A stretch of 64,000 nucleotides of DNA from Amphimallon solstitiale (Eukaryota > Arthropoda > Insecta > Coleoptera > Scarabaeidae): the NCBI GenBank assembly GCA_963170755.1, contig OY720675.1, positions 12,122,571 to 12,186,570 of the forward strand, read 5' to 3'. Made by a program: the position numbers and the translations under genes. Shown here piece after piece: positions 12,464 through 23,389 of this stretch (positions within the stretch are counted from its first letter, which is position 1; each line of letters starts with the position of its first letter). The notes below the pieces were generated by a model. It had not been told where the DNA came from. It saw nothing but the letters and a program-made list of their open reading frames with translations, and searched no databases.

Positions 12464-13809
12464 ATGGATCGTAACACTGTATTACAAATAACGTGCACTA
12501 CTTTGTTATTACTATTATTATTGCGAAAGAAGAAGTTTAGTAATAATAGGGATAAGAGGGCAGGAATAATAAGAAAACGACGAACAACCTGGACAAGACA
12601 ATGGCTATGTAGAAGAGTTTGTGGCCGAGGAATGGCAAATCTAGTTTTTAATGAAATAGCAGTGGAAGACCCTAAAAGTTTTAAAAATTTTACCAGGATG
12701 TCTGTAAACACTTTTGAAGATTTATTGTCAAGAGTTACGCCTTTTATAGAACGAAAAGACACATGTTTTAGGGAATGTATATCAGCAAGGACCAGGTATT
12801 TGGGTAACACTTTTAGATTGCAATAATTGCAAATAAAATTTATTCTAGATTGCTAGTCACCTTGCGATACCTAGCCACAGGAGAAACTTTTAAAAACTTA
12901 TCCTACAGCTTCAGGATATCTGTGCCTTCACTATCAAATATGATTCCGGAAGTAGTGGAAAGTATTCATGAAGTAATAAAGGACGACTATTTGACTACTC
13001 CCACTACAAAAGAGCAATGGTTAGAAATCGCTAAAGGATTTTTTACAGCTTGGAACTTTCCCAATTGTTTAGGAGCGTTAGACGGAAAGCATATAGCATT
13101 TAGAGCTAAAAAATCAGATGGGTCTTTCTATTACAATTACAAAGGCTTTCATAGTATTGTGTTAATGGCACTTGTGGATGCTGACTATAACTTTATTTAT
13201 GTTGATGTTGGATGTAATGGTAGAGTCAGTGATGGCGGAGTATATAGTAATTGTAACTTAAGCACTGCAGTTGAACAGAATCTGTTGGATTTCCCTGAAG
13301 ATAGTTATCTGCCAAATTCTCAAATTAAGGTACCATATCTGATCGTTGCTGATGATGCTTTCCGTTTATCAACGAGAATTATTAAACCTTTTGGACAACG
13401 GTCAACTAAAGAAGAAAAGATTTTTAACTACCGCTTGAGCCGTGCCAGACGAGTAGTCGAAAATGCATTCGGCATTCTAGCTAATAGGTTTCAGGTCTTA
13501 CAACGAGACATAAATTTAGAAGTAGATAAAGTAGAGAAACTCACATTGGCCTGTTGTGCATTGCATAATTATATAAAAAAGAAAGATGGAAGAAACTACT
13601 TATTTGGAGTGGATAATGAAAATACAGAAAATGTATCTTTGACGCAAGGGGAGTGGAGACAAAATGTTTACATGACAAATTTAGAAAGATGTAGAGTTAA
13701 TAGAAGTTCAAATCAGCCCTTGGAAATCAGAAATCACTTTATGCACTATTTTAATACTCATGGATTTGTATCTTGGCAATGGGAAGCTATCAAAAAATTC
13801 AATTTTTAA
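12464..13809 (+). CDS. Harbinger DDE transposase (HARBI1-like), one intron
   Basis: This is the nuclease/transposase that cuts and rejoins the element. The ATG at 12464 is preferred because upstream in-frame starts are not ATG. Exon 1 runs 12464-12795 and exon 2 12849-13809; the 53-nt intron has GTATTT and TTATTCTAG borders and restores frame (an Arg codon is split). The product is about 430 residues. An N-terminal basic region precedes the DDE_Tnp_4 core: first Asp in GALDGKHIAF, second in IVADDAFRLS, Glu in RARRVVENAFGIL. The spacing and the surrounding residues are as expected, and no key residue is missing. It lies head-to-head inward with the MADF gene. No stop or frameshift was found, so it may still be functional. 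Confidence 0.93.
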
Positions 13810-13888
13810 CGCTGTAGTGAAGTGGAAATTCTGGTACTTTCTAAGGTTGTTTATTAATGAATGAAACATGATGTTGCTATATTATCTC

Positions 13889-14562
13889 TTATTCTACATC
13901 TATTTGTATGCCAGCTTTGGTTGCTGCAATAAACTTCTTATTTGCATTGTATAAAATGGTGTTTATCTCAAACTTTGCATCGTTTAGGATTTCCACATCA
14001 TCAATTTTGGAGAGTTCTGAAGCTACAAATTCTCCAAACACTTGATGTTCCTCTGCCAACGGACCTCTTCGTGGCAGTTGCTTCTGGCTGGTTAACTTCG
14101 TCAACGTTTGCATAGTTGCTGTGATCAACTGATCTGTATTGGGATCATCTAGTTTGGCGTACTTTGGTTCTTGTCGCTTCCTCTTTTCGTACCACCAAAC
14201 TTTTGGTTCATAGACCTCATCGGCGCCACCTCCGCTGTGGCGACTAGCGTTCACTTTTGTTCGTTCATGTGTGAATTGTGAACGTAAATTCGTCACTTTC
14301 CTCTTGATGTCCTCCACTGTTAAATTGGGGTTATGAACCTTTAATTGTTCACATATGTTGAAAATTGCGTCCTTCCTCGCGTGTTTATTTGCATAAAATT
14401 TATGCGTTGTATCAAATAAACAGGGGTGCGTTTCGTATTCCTCAATCAGTTTGTTCGTTAGCTTCACGGGCCATTCAGTCTAATAACAATCAAAGTTTCA
14501 TTATACCTACATAGGTACATACTTATGTAGCGTAAATTTTCTGATCGACTTACCTTTTCCAT
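13889..14562 (-). CDS. Harbinger accessory MADF/Myb-SANT-like protein, one intron
   Basis: This is the second Harbinger gene, whose relatives act as DNA-binding partners of the transposase (established for PIF/Harbinger elements). Exon 1 is only nine bases (14554-14562, encoding MEK); exon 2 is 14479-13889. The 74-nt intron has GTAAGT and TTATTAG borders, and splicing gives MEKTEWPVKLTNKLIEEYET, which supplies the tryptophan that opens a MADF domain. The product is about 199 residues: MADF fold in the first ~100 (ending VWWYEK), then an acidic/polar segment, then a C-terminal helix that could contact a partner. The start inside exon 2 would lose the first MADF helix. No disabling change was seen. 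Confidence 0.88.
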
Positions 14563-14825
14563 TGCTACTGTTTATATGTTAAAATAATAGTCGTTCTTAA
14601 AACCAAATATTCCGTTCTGTGACCAAACACCAAACGTTCATGCACCAATCAGAAACATAACCTTAACAAGAGGTCTTTCGTCGCGTGTCGGCGTGTGTTA
14701 CCAGGTGTGTTACAATGTTCCTAACACAGAAATTCCCCAAACTATACGAAAAAGCCCGCGTTCACGCTTATGTTTTCTCATCGCAAATAGGTGCTGGTCT
14801 ATTCTGACAGCAGACGTATGTTTCC

Positions 14826-14880
14826 TTATGAGTTCAGCTATGAGTTCACTTATGAGCAATCGGCTATGAGAACTCACATC
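14826..14880. repeat. Subterminal TATGAG repeats of the Harbinger element
   Basis: Four copies of a TATGAG-containing motif occur within about 55 bp near the right end, in direct orientation. A related CATATGAG lies near the left end around 12280-12290. Clustered subterminal motifs are often transposase or accessory-protein binding sites; here that is inference from position. Confidence 0.5.
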
Positions 14881-14961
14881 GTGTGATCAGTCAAATATTG
14901 AGCTTATGATATATCTTACGAACACACATATGACAAAACATATAATGTAAACCCACCTTAA

Positions 14962-15830
14962 GTATTTTATTTATTCAGTTAAAACTAACTAATTGAACGG
15001 GTTGTTACTTGTTGAAACTCGATATTAGAATAAATAATAATCGTAAAAATAGTTTCAAAAAACTTTTATTGTTCAATACAATATTGTTCCGCAAAACTTT
15101 CGCTTCATCAGGTGATGATGATTACAGCGTTTTATATATTTTACATAAGTGTCGGGGTTCAAAGAGGGGGTGTTTTTCCAAATTTAAAAAGACAGTATAG
15201 GGGAGTGATTTAAATAATTTCTAATGCTTCAAATAAATATAAATAAATATGTTTTCCCTTATCTTGTCCACGTAAAATTTTTAATTTCTTTATTAAATTT
15301 ATGGTTTAGTTCTATGCAATGGTTGGCATCCGTCTTTTTATCATTATAGCTCTTTTAGTGTTCCTTAATTCTTTTAAACAATGTAGACTTTGTTGCATTC
15401 ACATGTTAACATATTATAGACTCCTGACTTCGACTTTCTTTCTATTTTGTCTTTGTCATTCGTAATGTATTTTTTGTACTCGCTTATCAAAACCTGTCAT
15501 TTCACGATTCGATTTGCGTGCGTAAAAAGTCACTTTAAACACGAGTGCGTAAAAGTAAAGTTGGTACTTCCTAGAACTTGATTAATTTAGTGACATTTTA
15601 AAATCATAAATCCCAAACCTTAATGATATGCTACCCAGTTCGTTGTTTTTCTATGAAAATAAAAGGAAATGAAATAGAAATTGTTATATTTGGAAGGTAT
15701 GTAATTCAATGTCAGAACAGCAACAAATATTATATAAATTACCATTATTCATTCTTTTCAGAAATTGAAACGGAACAATTATTAAAAATTTTGATTGGGC
15801 AATTTTGACAACCAGAGATTGATACCCCAG
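14962..15830. other. Right remainder of the palindromic repeat plus a degenerate hammerhead-like core
   Basis: The first ~50 bp continue the palindromic repeat interrupted by Harbinger. On the minus strand at about 15075-15118 there is CTGATGA, then a GC-A-rich stem, then GGAAC and CAATATTG, a mutated version of the hammerhead-like core at 20497-20545 (GAAAC has become GGAAC). From about 15130 to 15830 no gene is recognised. Confidence 0.45.
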
Positions 15831-15909
15831 GGATTAACTGGTTTGTTTGAATTGTCGAACAAGTTGCAGGCGGAGTCGATATCTCTAACGGGGTCATTGT
15901 TTTAGCCAA

Positions 15910-16841
15910 TTACATTCTACTATGCAGAGAATTTTCGATATATCCTTCTGCAACCGTAGATGATTTCCATCCACCATGCCTTTTAATTGAAAGCAAGTCA
16001 CCTCCTTGGTTTGCCAACAATGTCGCTGAACTCCTTCGGAAACAGTGACCTGTGAAGTTACTTGCGCTATCAAGCTGAAGGTACTCAGCTATTCGCATTG
16101 GAATTTTGCCAATTGTATTAAGACCAACAGGTGAACAAGCACACTTGCCATTGCGATAAGTTAAAAAGAATCGTTGCTGCCTGTCCGGTCTTAAATTTGC
16201 ATATTGCCGAATTAATGCAATCCATTCGGGATTAATGATTGCAAATGTACGGCTGTTACCTGTTTTAGTTTATGGAATTGTTACGATAATTAAATTCGAT
16301 TTAAATTCTATGTCTCGCAATGACATTTTTCAAAGTTCTTCACGTCGACACGCTCCAGAAATACCCAATATTAATACAGCCTATAAATACATATAGTGTT
16401 GTATGGAATTTAAATATACGGAAATGACTTTACCTTCATTAGTAGGAACAAAGAATTTGGTGCTTCAACAATAAATTTAGTAAATTGTTCTTCGGTTAAT
16501 ACTGCTGATTTTTTAGGCTGATGTTGCTTCGTTATCTGTTTTAAATACGCTATGACTTTTGCATATTTAGATATATCCGTATTATCATATATTATTAAGC
16601 ATGATTTTAACATAGAATAAGGGGATCATTATGATTTATTTGATTGTAAATTTTGAAAATAAACTAATAAACAATTTTCGGAGTATTTTTGTATATTTTT
16701 AGATCTAGACCAAGTTACGAATTTAGTATAAGTGTTTTTGTATACGTTTTCTGATTTTATGGGTAATAAATTATCCACTGCAATATTGGCAGCTTCGCGA
16801 ATTTCAGGCGGTGTACATTGCATTTCATTATCAGAATTCAT
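15910..16841 (-). pseudogene. Crypton-type tyrosine recombinase, decayed, with one intron
   Basis: Minus-strand fragments give a YR protein of about 290 codons. The N-terminus starts MNSDNEMQCTPPEIREAAN (16841), with a SAM-like region ending YLKQITKQH. The first catalytic Arg is in GISGACRREEL (near 16335), the second-box His/Arg in TGHCFRRSSATLL, a His in SIKRHGGWKSS, and the nucleophile Tyr in VAEGYIE. A 53-nt intron (16433-16381, GTAAAG/TTTATAG) joins FLLMK to AVLILG cleanly. Breaks include a frame change near 16625 and stops after CRREEL and before TKTGNS. Cryptons move by tyrosine recombination via circular DNA; element borders were not resolved. Confidence 0.85.
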
Positions 16842-16849
16842 GTTGTTGG

Positions 16850-17495
16850 TGAGGTTTTTATTTTGTATGGAATTTTTGAATTTGATAATTTTAAATTAAA
16901 TGTCACTTCAAATAATCAATACTGCCAACTCAAATTTCTTTAATTAATATCAAGAGATTAGTAGTGTGTCATAAACGATAACGTATTTAACAATATGTAT
17001 TATTATTATAGTTCTCGTACAAAAAATATTGTACAAACTTCGTGCGTGAAACATTTCGCGAATTCGTGTCCATAAAGCGCTCGCCTTTCGGCTCGCGCTT
17101 TAAACTGGTCACTCATTCGCGAAATATGATTTCACGCACTTGGTTCGTAAATAACTATTTGAAGCGAGTTGTTTCTTTTAAATGATATGAATTCATTGTT
17201 GGATTTTTTAATTAGATTTCCGATTTTAACTGATATTGGTCCTAAATATGTGATTAAATTATACGTATTGGTATTTATTCTTGTTGGTTACTTTAGGATA
17301 AATTAGAGATAGAGTTTGCGATATTTGTTTTTGTGCTAGAATTTTGTTCTATGTTAAGTTATGATGTTCAAAGGTACATAATTTATTAATCTATGTATCT
17401 TAGATTGGTATGTTGCTAAGAGAAGTCGGATGAAAAGAACTTATGTGTTTAGTCGTGTTTGTGTGTGTTGGTTTATGGTATATTACAAATCCTGG
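16850..17495. other. Non-coding stretch with a ~100-bp foldback
   Basis: At 17040-17140 an imperfect inverted repeat pairs CGTGCGTGAAA...TTTCGCGAAT with its downstream complement, with a small loop inside the GCTCGCCTTTCGGCTCGCG segment. Nothing else is recognised. Confidence 0.5.
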
Positions 17496-17499
17496 CTAT

Positions 17500-19000
17500 A
17501 CTTTGGAATAAGTCCCGCACAACATTAAACACCACTTCGACTTTAGACGCTACATGCTAGTACTGACTATATGGCGCGCGGATCGGATTCAATTGCCGAT
17601 TGGCGGCAGTTTGAATTAAATAAATTGGTGTAAAACATTGTTTTTTTATATAAATGTTTATAATCTGTGTTAATATAGTAATAAATATGACGTACAGTTT
17701 TTTTTTCAATGTTATATAAGGTAATTAATTGATTTTATACAGTTACTTATGAAGTACTGAGATAATATTAACCTAAGCTAGGGCAGTTGTATGTTATGCG
17801 GTGTTCTCGATGTACGAGGCAAATGCATATTCAAATTGTCCGCGAATGTTTTACACTTACAGGTTAATTAGTTTATTTTGGTCAGAAATATTACATTTTA
17901 AAGTTTCCATTAACTTTAAAGCAGGCAGAATTATCAGAGAAGATGGGTGGAGGGGTGAAGTCGATTTTAGAATGAAACAGTTATAATTTTGATATACGTT
18001 ATAATTTGTGTAATATTTTATAACTAAATAAATAAATATATTTAACATGTTATTTCATTAATAACTAAAATTATAATGCAGGTACATTAGTTATTTATTA
18101 ATAAAATATACTCTCTCTGGGATAGATCACTTTCATCATTATCGTCGTAAAATGTTTCAAATGTAATATTTAAATTCGTATGGCCTCTTCATTCAATTTC
18201 AATTATTCATTTGTTTTTTTTTTTTGGGGAATATTTATTTGCGATGCTAAATTACTTAAATTGTTTCCCTATCATGCGTCTATAATGTGTATAGGTAATC
18301 AATATCAATCCTTACTTCTAATTAGGGTGGGTTGTTGAAAATATTTCATTTTACAGTAACTCTTAGTATTTATCAACAAGTGAGTAGTGTGTGTTGAAAA
18401 TCAATTCAAAAATCAATCAATGGCGTTGCCGTGGAATAAAATAAGGCTTTTAGAGAAATTTTAGAAGGCGATCAAACCATTAGATGGTGTTTAGAGCACG
18501 GTTTCCTTCCTCCATCTTTTCTCATAATTTTCAAGGTAAGTATTTTTACTCATATTGATTGAATGACTGCTTTAATGTTAATGGAAACTTTAAAATGTAA
18601 TGTTTCTGCCCAAAATGAACTAATTAACCTGTAAGTGCAAAATATTCGCGGACAATTTGATAGTGCATTTGCCTGGTACATCGAGAACACCGCATAACAT
18701 ACAACTGCCCTAGTTTAGGTATAATATTATCTCAGTACTACAATACCTAAGTAACTGTATAAAATCAATTAATTACCTTATGTAACATTGAAAAAAAGCT
18801 GTACGTCATATTTATTACTATATCCACACGGATTATACACATTTATATAAAAAAAAAAACATGGGAGTACACGAGTTTATTTAATTCAAACTGCCGCCAT
18901 TCGGCAATTGAATCCGATCCGCGCGCCATATAGTCAGCACTAGCGTGTAGCGTCTGAAGTCGCAGTGGTATTCAATGTTGTGGGGGACTTATTCCAAAGT
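17500..19000. mobile_element. Foldback element with ~430-bp inverted arms
   Basis: The left end (CTTTGGAATAAGTCCCGCAC) and right end (GACTTATTCCAAAG) are complementary, and complementarity extends about 430 bp inward on each side (17500 to about 17935, and about 18560 to 19000) with modest divergence and small indels. The ~620-bp centre contains a possible transposase remnant (18420-18536) that could mark it as a Merlin-like derivative. No clear target duplication was seen, so the superfamily is open. Confidence 0.75.
18420..18536 (+). pseudogene. Possible ISXO2/Merlin-like transposase N-terminal remnant
   Basis: An ATG at 18420 opens MALPWNK; after a one-base shift the frame gives AFREILEGDQTIRWCLEHGF followed by LPP, then a good donor (AAG/GTAAG) at about 18535. 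The pattern (short helix, W/F-x-x-x-H/x-G-x-L-P) resembles the start of ISXO2-like transposases, where a zinc motif normally follows; none is visible here. The match is short, so this is a suggestion only. Confidence 0.3.
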
Positions 19001-19182
19001 CTTACCGTCTTACCACCCAAATTCTTGTGTATCTGTTTTGCGGAGTATTGTTAAATCTAAAAAATTGATTGACTTCTCTTGTGAGAATAAAAATAGATCA
19101 CCTAAAATTTTGTAACTGCAATTCAAATTGTCTCGAAAATACATGTATATAATTAAAACTGTAATATTATTATTATTAAAAT

Positions 19183-19480
19183 CGGCTCGATGGTCTCGTG
19201 GTAAGATGACCGATACTGTCTGTGGGAGAGATAGTAGCGAGGGTTCGAGTCCCGCCTGGAACAATAAAATTTTTCTGGCGGGTCCGGTACACCTTCGAGT
19301 CACCATTCTCTGTTGGGATATAATTAACAGTGATTCACCCTTTACGGCGAGGGGGTGTAAGTAACAAAGTCATGAAACACTTTACACACATAAAATACAC
19401 ACCAAAAAGGCTCCTGCGGTTATGACAAGCTTAAAGCTTATAACCCCGTTAAGCCGCCCACCACAAAACAAACAAAAAAA
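19183..19480 (+). mobile_element. tRNA-derived SINE
   Basis: The 5' part has RNA polymerase III promoter boxes: an A-box-like TGGTCTCGTGG at 19191-19201 and a perfect B box GGTTCGAGTCC at 19242-19252, spaced as in a tRNA. A tRNA-unrelated body follows, then a CA/A-rich tail ending CAAACAAAAAAA. Flanking TGTAAT/ATTATTAT-like sequence on both sides (about 19160-19180 and 19483-19500) may be the target duplication. The frame at 19128-19364 is an accident of the SINE. SINEs are mobilised by LINE proteins, and two LINEs lie in this window, but no shared 3' tail was seen. Confidence 0.85.
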
Positions 19481-19661
19481 TGCTGTAATTATTATCAATA
19501 ATGCACATTATTATCATCAGAAAGTTACAAAGTACGAACAAGGACTGCAGAAGTAGTTACAGTTGAAAAAATATACCTATTATACCGTCTCGGAATGTCT
19601 CCCCAGATTAGTTTTACTTGAGCTAATTAAGAACACATGTGGAACAATTATTATTAAATAT

Positions 19662-20326
19662 TGTAACGAAATGTGTTTACATTAAATAAAACGAATTGAG
19701 TTCTCTCGGCGCGATAAAAACGAAATTGTCACACGCACAAAAAAAACCCATAAATCTCTCTCGATGTGTTGAATATCGTAAAGCGGTGAGTCATACACTT
19801 ACGCATGGTACTGTATCGGAAGCGGAGACAAATGTCTGAGAATATTCTACAAATATTCTAGAGGGAGACAGAGTTTACGAGAAAAGTATGGAATTTAGAG
19901 GAATGCTCTAGTAATCTTTTCATGCACGTATATAAGGCGGCTGGATTCACCGATGGGGACAGTCATTACGGAAGTAAATCGCGGGGTAACTACGGGATCC
20001 ATTCATTGCGGGCGGAGTAGTTCGGGGGAAAGAAAGTCCGTAAGAAGTGGCCGACGCGACTATAAATAAATATAAGCAAATAAATATAATTCGTTCGATA
20101 AAAATAAATATAGTGCTGCAGTTATTTTAGAGTGTTATATAAATATACAGACTTAAATAATAGTAGTAGTAAATAAATACAAGTGTTAATTAGATTGTAG
20201 TATTTTAAGTGTGATACTTTAGTTTTATATTTTTATATTGTTATATAATTTTAAGTATATAAATATACAGACTGTTTTAAATAAATAATTGCACGAGTTG
20301 TTTATTTCGAACCCGAAAACGCAACA
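19662..20326 (+). mobile_element. Solo LTR, Ty3/mdg4-like
   Basis: The 665-bp unit begins TGTAACGAAATGTG and ends AACGCAACA, flanked by ATAT on both sides (a 4-bp duplication, allowing for overlap with AT-rich DNA). It has a TATA box at 19929-19936 (TATATAAG) followed by a GC-richer leader and AATAAA-like signals near 20280. No tRNA primer site or polypurine tract adjoins it, and there are no gag/pol traces, so it is a solo LTR left by LTR-LTR recombination. Assignment to Ty3/mdg4 rests on the duplication length and general look. Confidence 0.75.
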
Positions 20327-20427
20327 ATATGGTAGTCAATTGTGATAGAGCCAAAGTGCAAAAAACACGTCAAATAGGTATGTTGTACAATAGTAGAAAG
20401 AAAGAATGAGTTTCGGGAATATTTATA

Positions 20428-20595
20428 TTTTAACTGAATAAATAAACTACGTAAACTTAGTTTCAAAAATTATTTAATAATATCACTACAGTTTCTCATC
20501 ACCTGATGATGCCAAAGTTTGGCGAAACAATATTGTAGTGATATTATTAAATAAGTTTTGAAACTAAGTTTACGTAGTTTATTTATTCAGTTAAA
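20428..20595 (+). mobile_element. Palindromic repeat carrying a hammerhead-like core
   Basis: Inverted arms 20428-20490 and 20534-20595 are almost perfectly complementary. The loop holds CTGATGA (20503-20509), a GCCAA/TTGGC stem, GAAAC and a CAATATTG palindrome followed by GTA. The flank right of 20595 (ATATGGAGTTTCAACATG) matches, inverted, the flank left of the 12118 palindrome, so both are one family. Penelope-like elements and retrozymes carry such cores in their repeats (established); no reverse transcriptase is present here. Confidence 0.7.
20497..20545 (+). ncRNA. Hammerhead-ribozyme-like motif (imperfect)
   Basis: Stem I ATCAC pairs with GTGAT just after a potential GUA cleavage triplet. 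CTGATGA, a 5-bp stem II and GAAA are all in order, and stem III would be the palindrome CAATATTG. One extra T lies between CTGATGA and stem II, which is unusual and may lower or abolish activity. The better example is at 43541-43593. Confidence 0.5.
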
Positions 20596-20639
20596 TATGG
20601 AGTTTCAACATGTATCAGCCTCATCAATTAACTATTTAT

Positions 20640-22685
20640 ATTTTACCTGTGTTATTTAGTAGTATTCTATATTTCTTTTAATAACATAATAATATGTATA
20701 TGTATATCAGTTTATTGATCTATTTATTTCTTTACTTATTTGAGTATTTGTACTACAAATATATATTTAAAAATACACAAATTCTAAGACCAAAATAATA
20801 AACATCGACATAACCTCTAACCTACATGTTTTAAAAATTGGTGTCAAGCATGTTCATTAAAAACAACATAGTGGAATACTAATAATAAAGTGTCTAAATA
20901 GAAAATATCAATAAACCTTTTGCAAATTACAATATACAATGACGTTTGTCAAAATATACGACTTTATTTTTGTATGGAACTGATTATTCAACTACAGAGA
21001 AGCCAATTGTTTTCGTTTTTTTACTATAAAATATAAAACACCAGCGGTGATGTAAAATGGAAAAATAAAATGACGCAATTATTTACTACCTTATTCCATT
21101 TATAATTTGCAATAATATTAGCAGCCTTATAAAGGTTATATTTTATGTCTTACTCATTATCTCAAGTGTGTGTAAATTAATAAAGATATGGGGTTTATTT
21201 GAGAGTGTGAGAAGTGTAATAAAATTATTTTTACTGTATACAAGGCCAACGAAAGGTCGTGGTCGTGTGGGTATTGCAAAAAAATGATATTGGCAATTGG
21301 CAACCGATAAACTCTTTGTGTCATAGGTACAAAGTACGATTTTTGCGGTGTATGTGTGTTTACAATTATTTGGACGGAATTTTTATTTGAACCAAATCTA
21401 TCCGTTTGTGAGGAAATACTGTTTTACTAAGTGTTGTAAATTTATACATTATGAAAGTTTATTAAATTGAAATAAACCGTTTTGTGGTTTCTGGTCTCGT
21501 AATTATAAATAATGACATAAAATTTAGTAGTTCAAATATATAGAACTTATTTAATATTAATGAAAACATTATATGACCAGGATAACAGTTATTTATTTAT
21601 GTCTTTTTCAAGAAAATACTTTAGTTTGTTAAATCAGACTGTGTGAACGCTAGTATATAATAAATTCATTGAAATGTTAGATACAACAAGTGAATAAATA
21701 CGGATAGAATTACCGGAGTCATTAAATAAATCAATGGCTTTTAAAGATCTAGTTTCTTAACTTCGTCTGCAAAATGTAAAATTGTTTTTTTTTTTTGTGA
21801 AAGACAAACTCCAACTTTATCCTCAAACAGTATTTATTTTAACATACATTATGGAGATATTTCAGTTTGAAATTTGAACATGGCGTAATACAACTGAATT
21901 TTAAATTTAAAAGAAAACTTTAGCATCGATTACTTAATTCCTTCACTTCTATAGTTAATTTATTCGTTATTGCATTATATAATAAAAAATTCGTTGCTTC
22001 ATAATTTAAAAACATACACATTTATACAGAGTGATCCAGAAATTAGTGGCATATAAAACATATATTTTTTAAATTGAATTTTCCATATATAAGTTCAAAT
22101 TTAGATTTCACGGTAAAATAGAAATAATTTTTATTGACAGTAATTATTTTCTAAAGTTAATAATTTGCGAATTATTTATGGTTGAAGACAGAAAATGTCA
22201 TTTACCGATGTCTTTTTAATTGTCTATAATTCAAGGAGTGGGAAGTGATACCTATACCTAGATCTTGTTCTAATATATACTGGGTGTTCGCGAAATTGTC
22301 TTAAAATGCAGAAATTTTAAATAAAAGAGTCTTCTTTATTTTAAATAGAACTCTCAATATTTGTTTACAGAATCATATTAATCCTTTCGACATCTATTTC
22401 GACACTTCGGAAGATATTTAAACTTATTTTGAAATATGAGTCAAGACACAGTGAAAATCACGTTCATTATGGAAAAACGTAGTCACTTTCGAAATATATT
22501 GATGGAACAACAAACTTTTTGTAGAACTTTGCACGCACTAGTGACAAAAGCAAAATATATCTTAACAATCTGGTTACTATGTTTTTCCATGGCTATTATA
22601 ATTTTTACCGCGCCAAAATAAGATTTTAAAATAAGTTTGAATATCTATCAAAATATTACAGGTAGAAACAGGACGTACTATACAA
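20640..22685. other. No recognisable gene
   Basis: AT-rich sequence. Single mariner-like ends (TACAGAGTGATCCAGAAATT near 22033 and TACTGGGTGTTCGCG near 22278) have no visible partner. The 61-codon frame at 22436-22621 is unsupported. Confidence 0.4.
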
Positions 22686-22693
22686 AAAAAAAT

Positions 22694-23380
22694 AGGTGTA
22701 GGCACCACTCGACTTTCTTATACGTACATATATGCGTTCCGAATCATCAAAAGTTGTACCCCATTAATTTTTAAATTCTATATTTCCTTAACACAATAAG
22801 CCTGTGAGTGAAAGTGTTACTCCTGGTCCGAATTTAAGTTTTTTAAATAAAATTTTTTCGAAATTCAGCTCTAAGTACTTTTATACTATTAATAAATTTC
22901 TGTAGAATGCATGATTTGCGAAATATTTGCAAAAAACTGGTATTAGATAGGAGTGAAGGTGCTACTTCCGGTCCGAATTTTGAACTTTTTTTAAACAAAA
23001 ATTATTCAAAATATGTTCTAAATACTTTTATACTCTATGTGTATATGTCTAAATAGCATGACTTGCGAGATATTCGCAGAAACTATTTTTTGATAAGAGT
23101 AAAAAATTTACTTCGGTGGAAATTTCGAAAAGTGAAATTTTTCTGAAATTCACTTTGAGTACTTACTTTCCTTAGAAATTTCTTTTCCATTATTGGTGAT
23201 CTTTGCACTGAAGGAAACTGATACTTCTGGTCTATCGATTTCATTGAATATCTAGCAGATCTCAAGAGGAACACTGTACTGGTAAATATATGTATTGTAT
23301 TGATAGCTTTAGCCGTTTGGCCGGTATCATAATGAGGCACTCAAAATTTTATTCACTCCAATACTTACGTATAAGAAAGT
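22694..23380 (+). repeat. Family A element, copy 2
   Basis: It starts AGGTGTAGGCACCACTCGACT and ends with ACGTATAAGAAAGT. It has fewer internal units than copy 1, lacks the CA microsatellite, and its 3' conserved segment is shortened, so it is an older or deleted copy. Confidence 0.7.
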
Positions 23381-23389
23381 AAAAAGGTA

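Larger units (their letters stand above)
12231..14958. mobile_element. Apparently intact autonomous PIF/Harbinger transposon
   Basis: The element is 2,728 bp and is flanked by an exact TAA duplication (12228-12230 and 14959-14961), the 3-bp TWA target typical of PIF/Harbinger. Its ends are inverted repeats starting AG(T/G)TGGGTTTACATTATATG, with a single mismatch over about 22 bp. It carries two convergent genes separated by 79 bp: a DDE transposase (+) and a MADF/Myb-SANT-like protein (-), the two-gene layout known for this superfamily. Both reading frames are uninterrupted once one short intron each is removed. Repeated TATGAG motifs near the right end (14826-14880) may be transposase-binding subterminal repeats. 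Confidence 0.93.

Noticed and set aside
19183..19260. tRNA gene
   Set aside because: Pol III boxes are present but the cloverleaf arms do not fold and a tRNA-unrelated body and A-rich tail follow, so it is a SINE.
22030..22300. Mariner-like terminal sequences
   Set aside because: Two single ends differ from each other and neither has an inverted partner, so no element can be defined.
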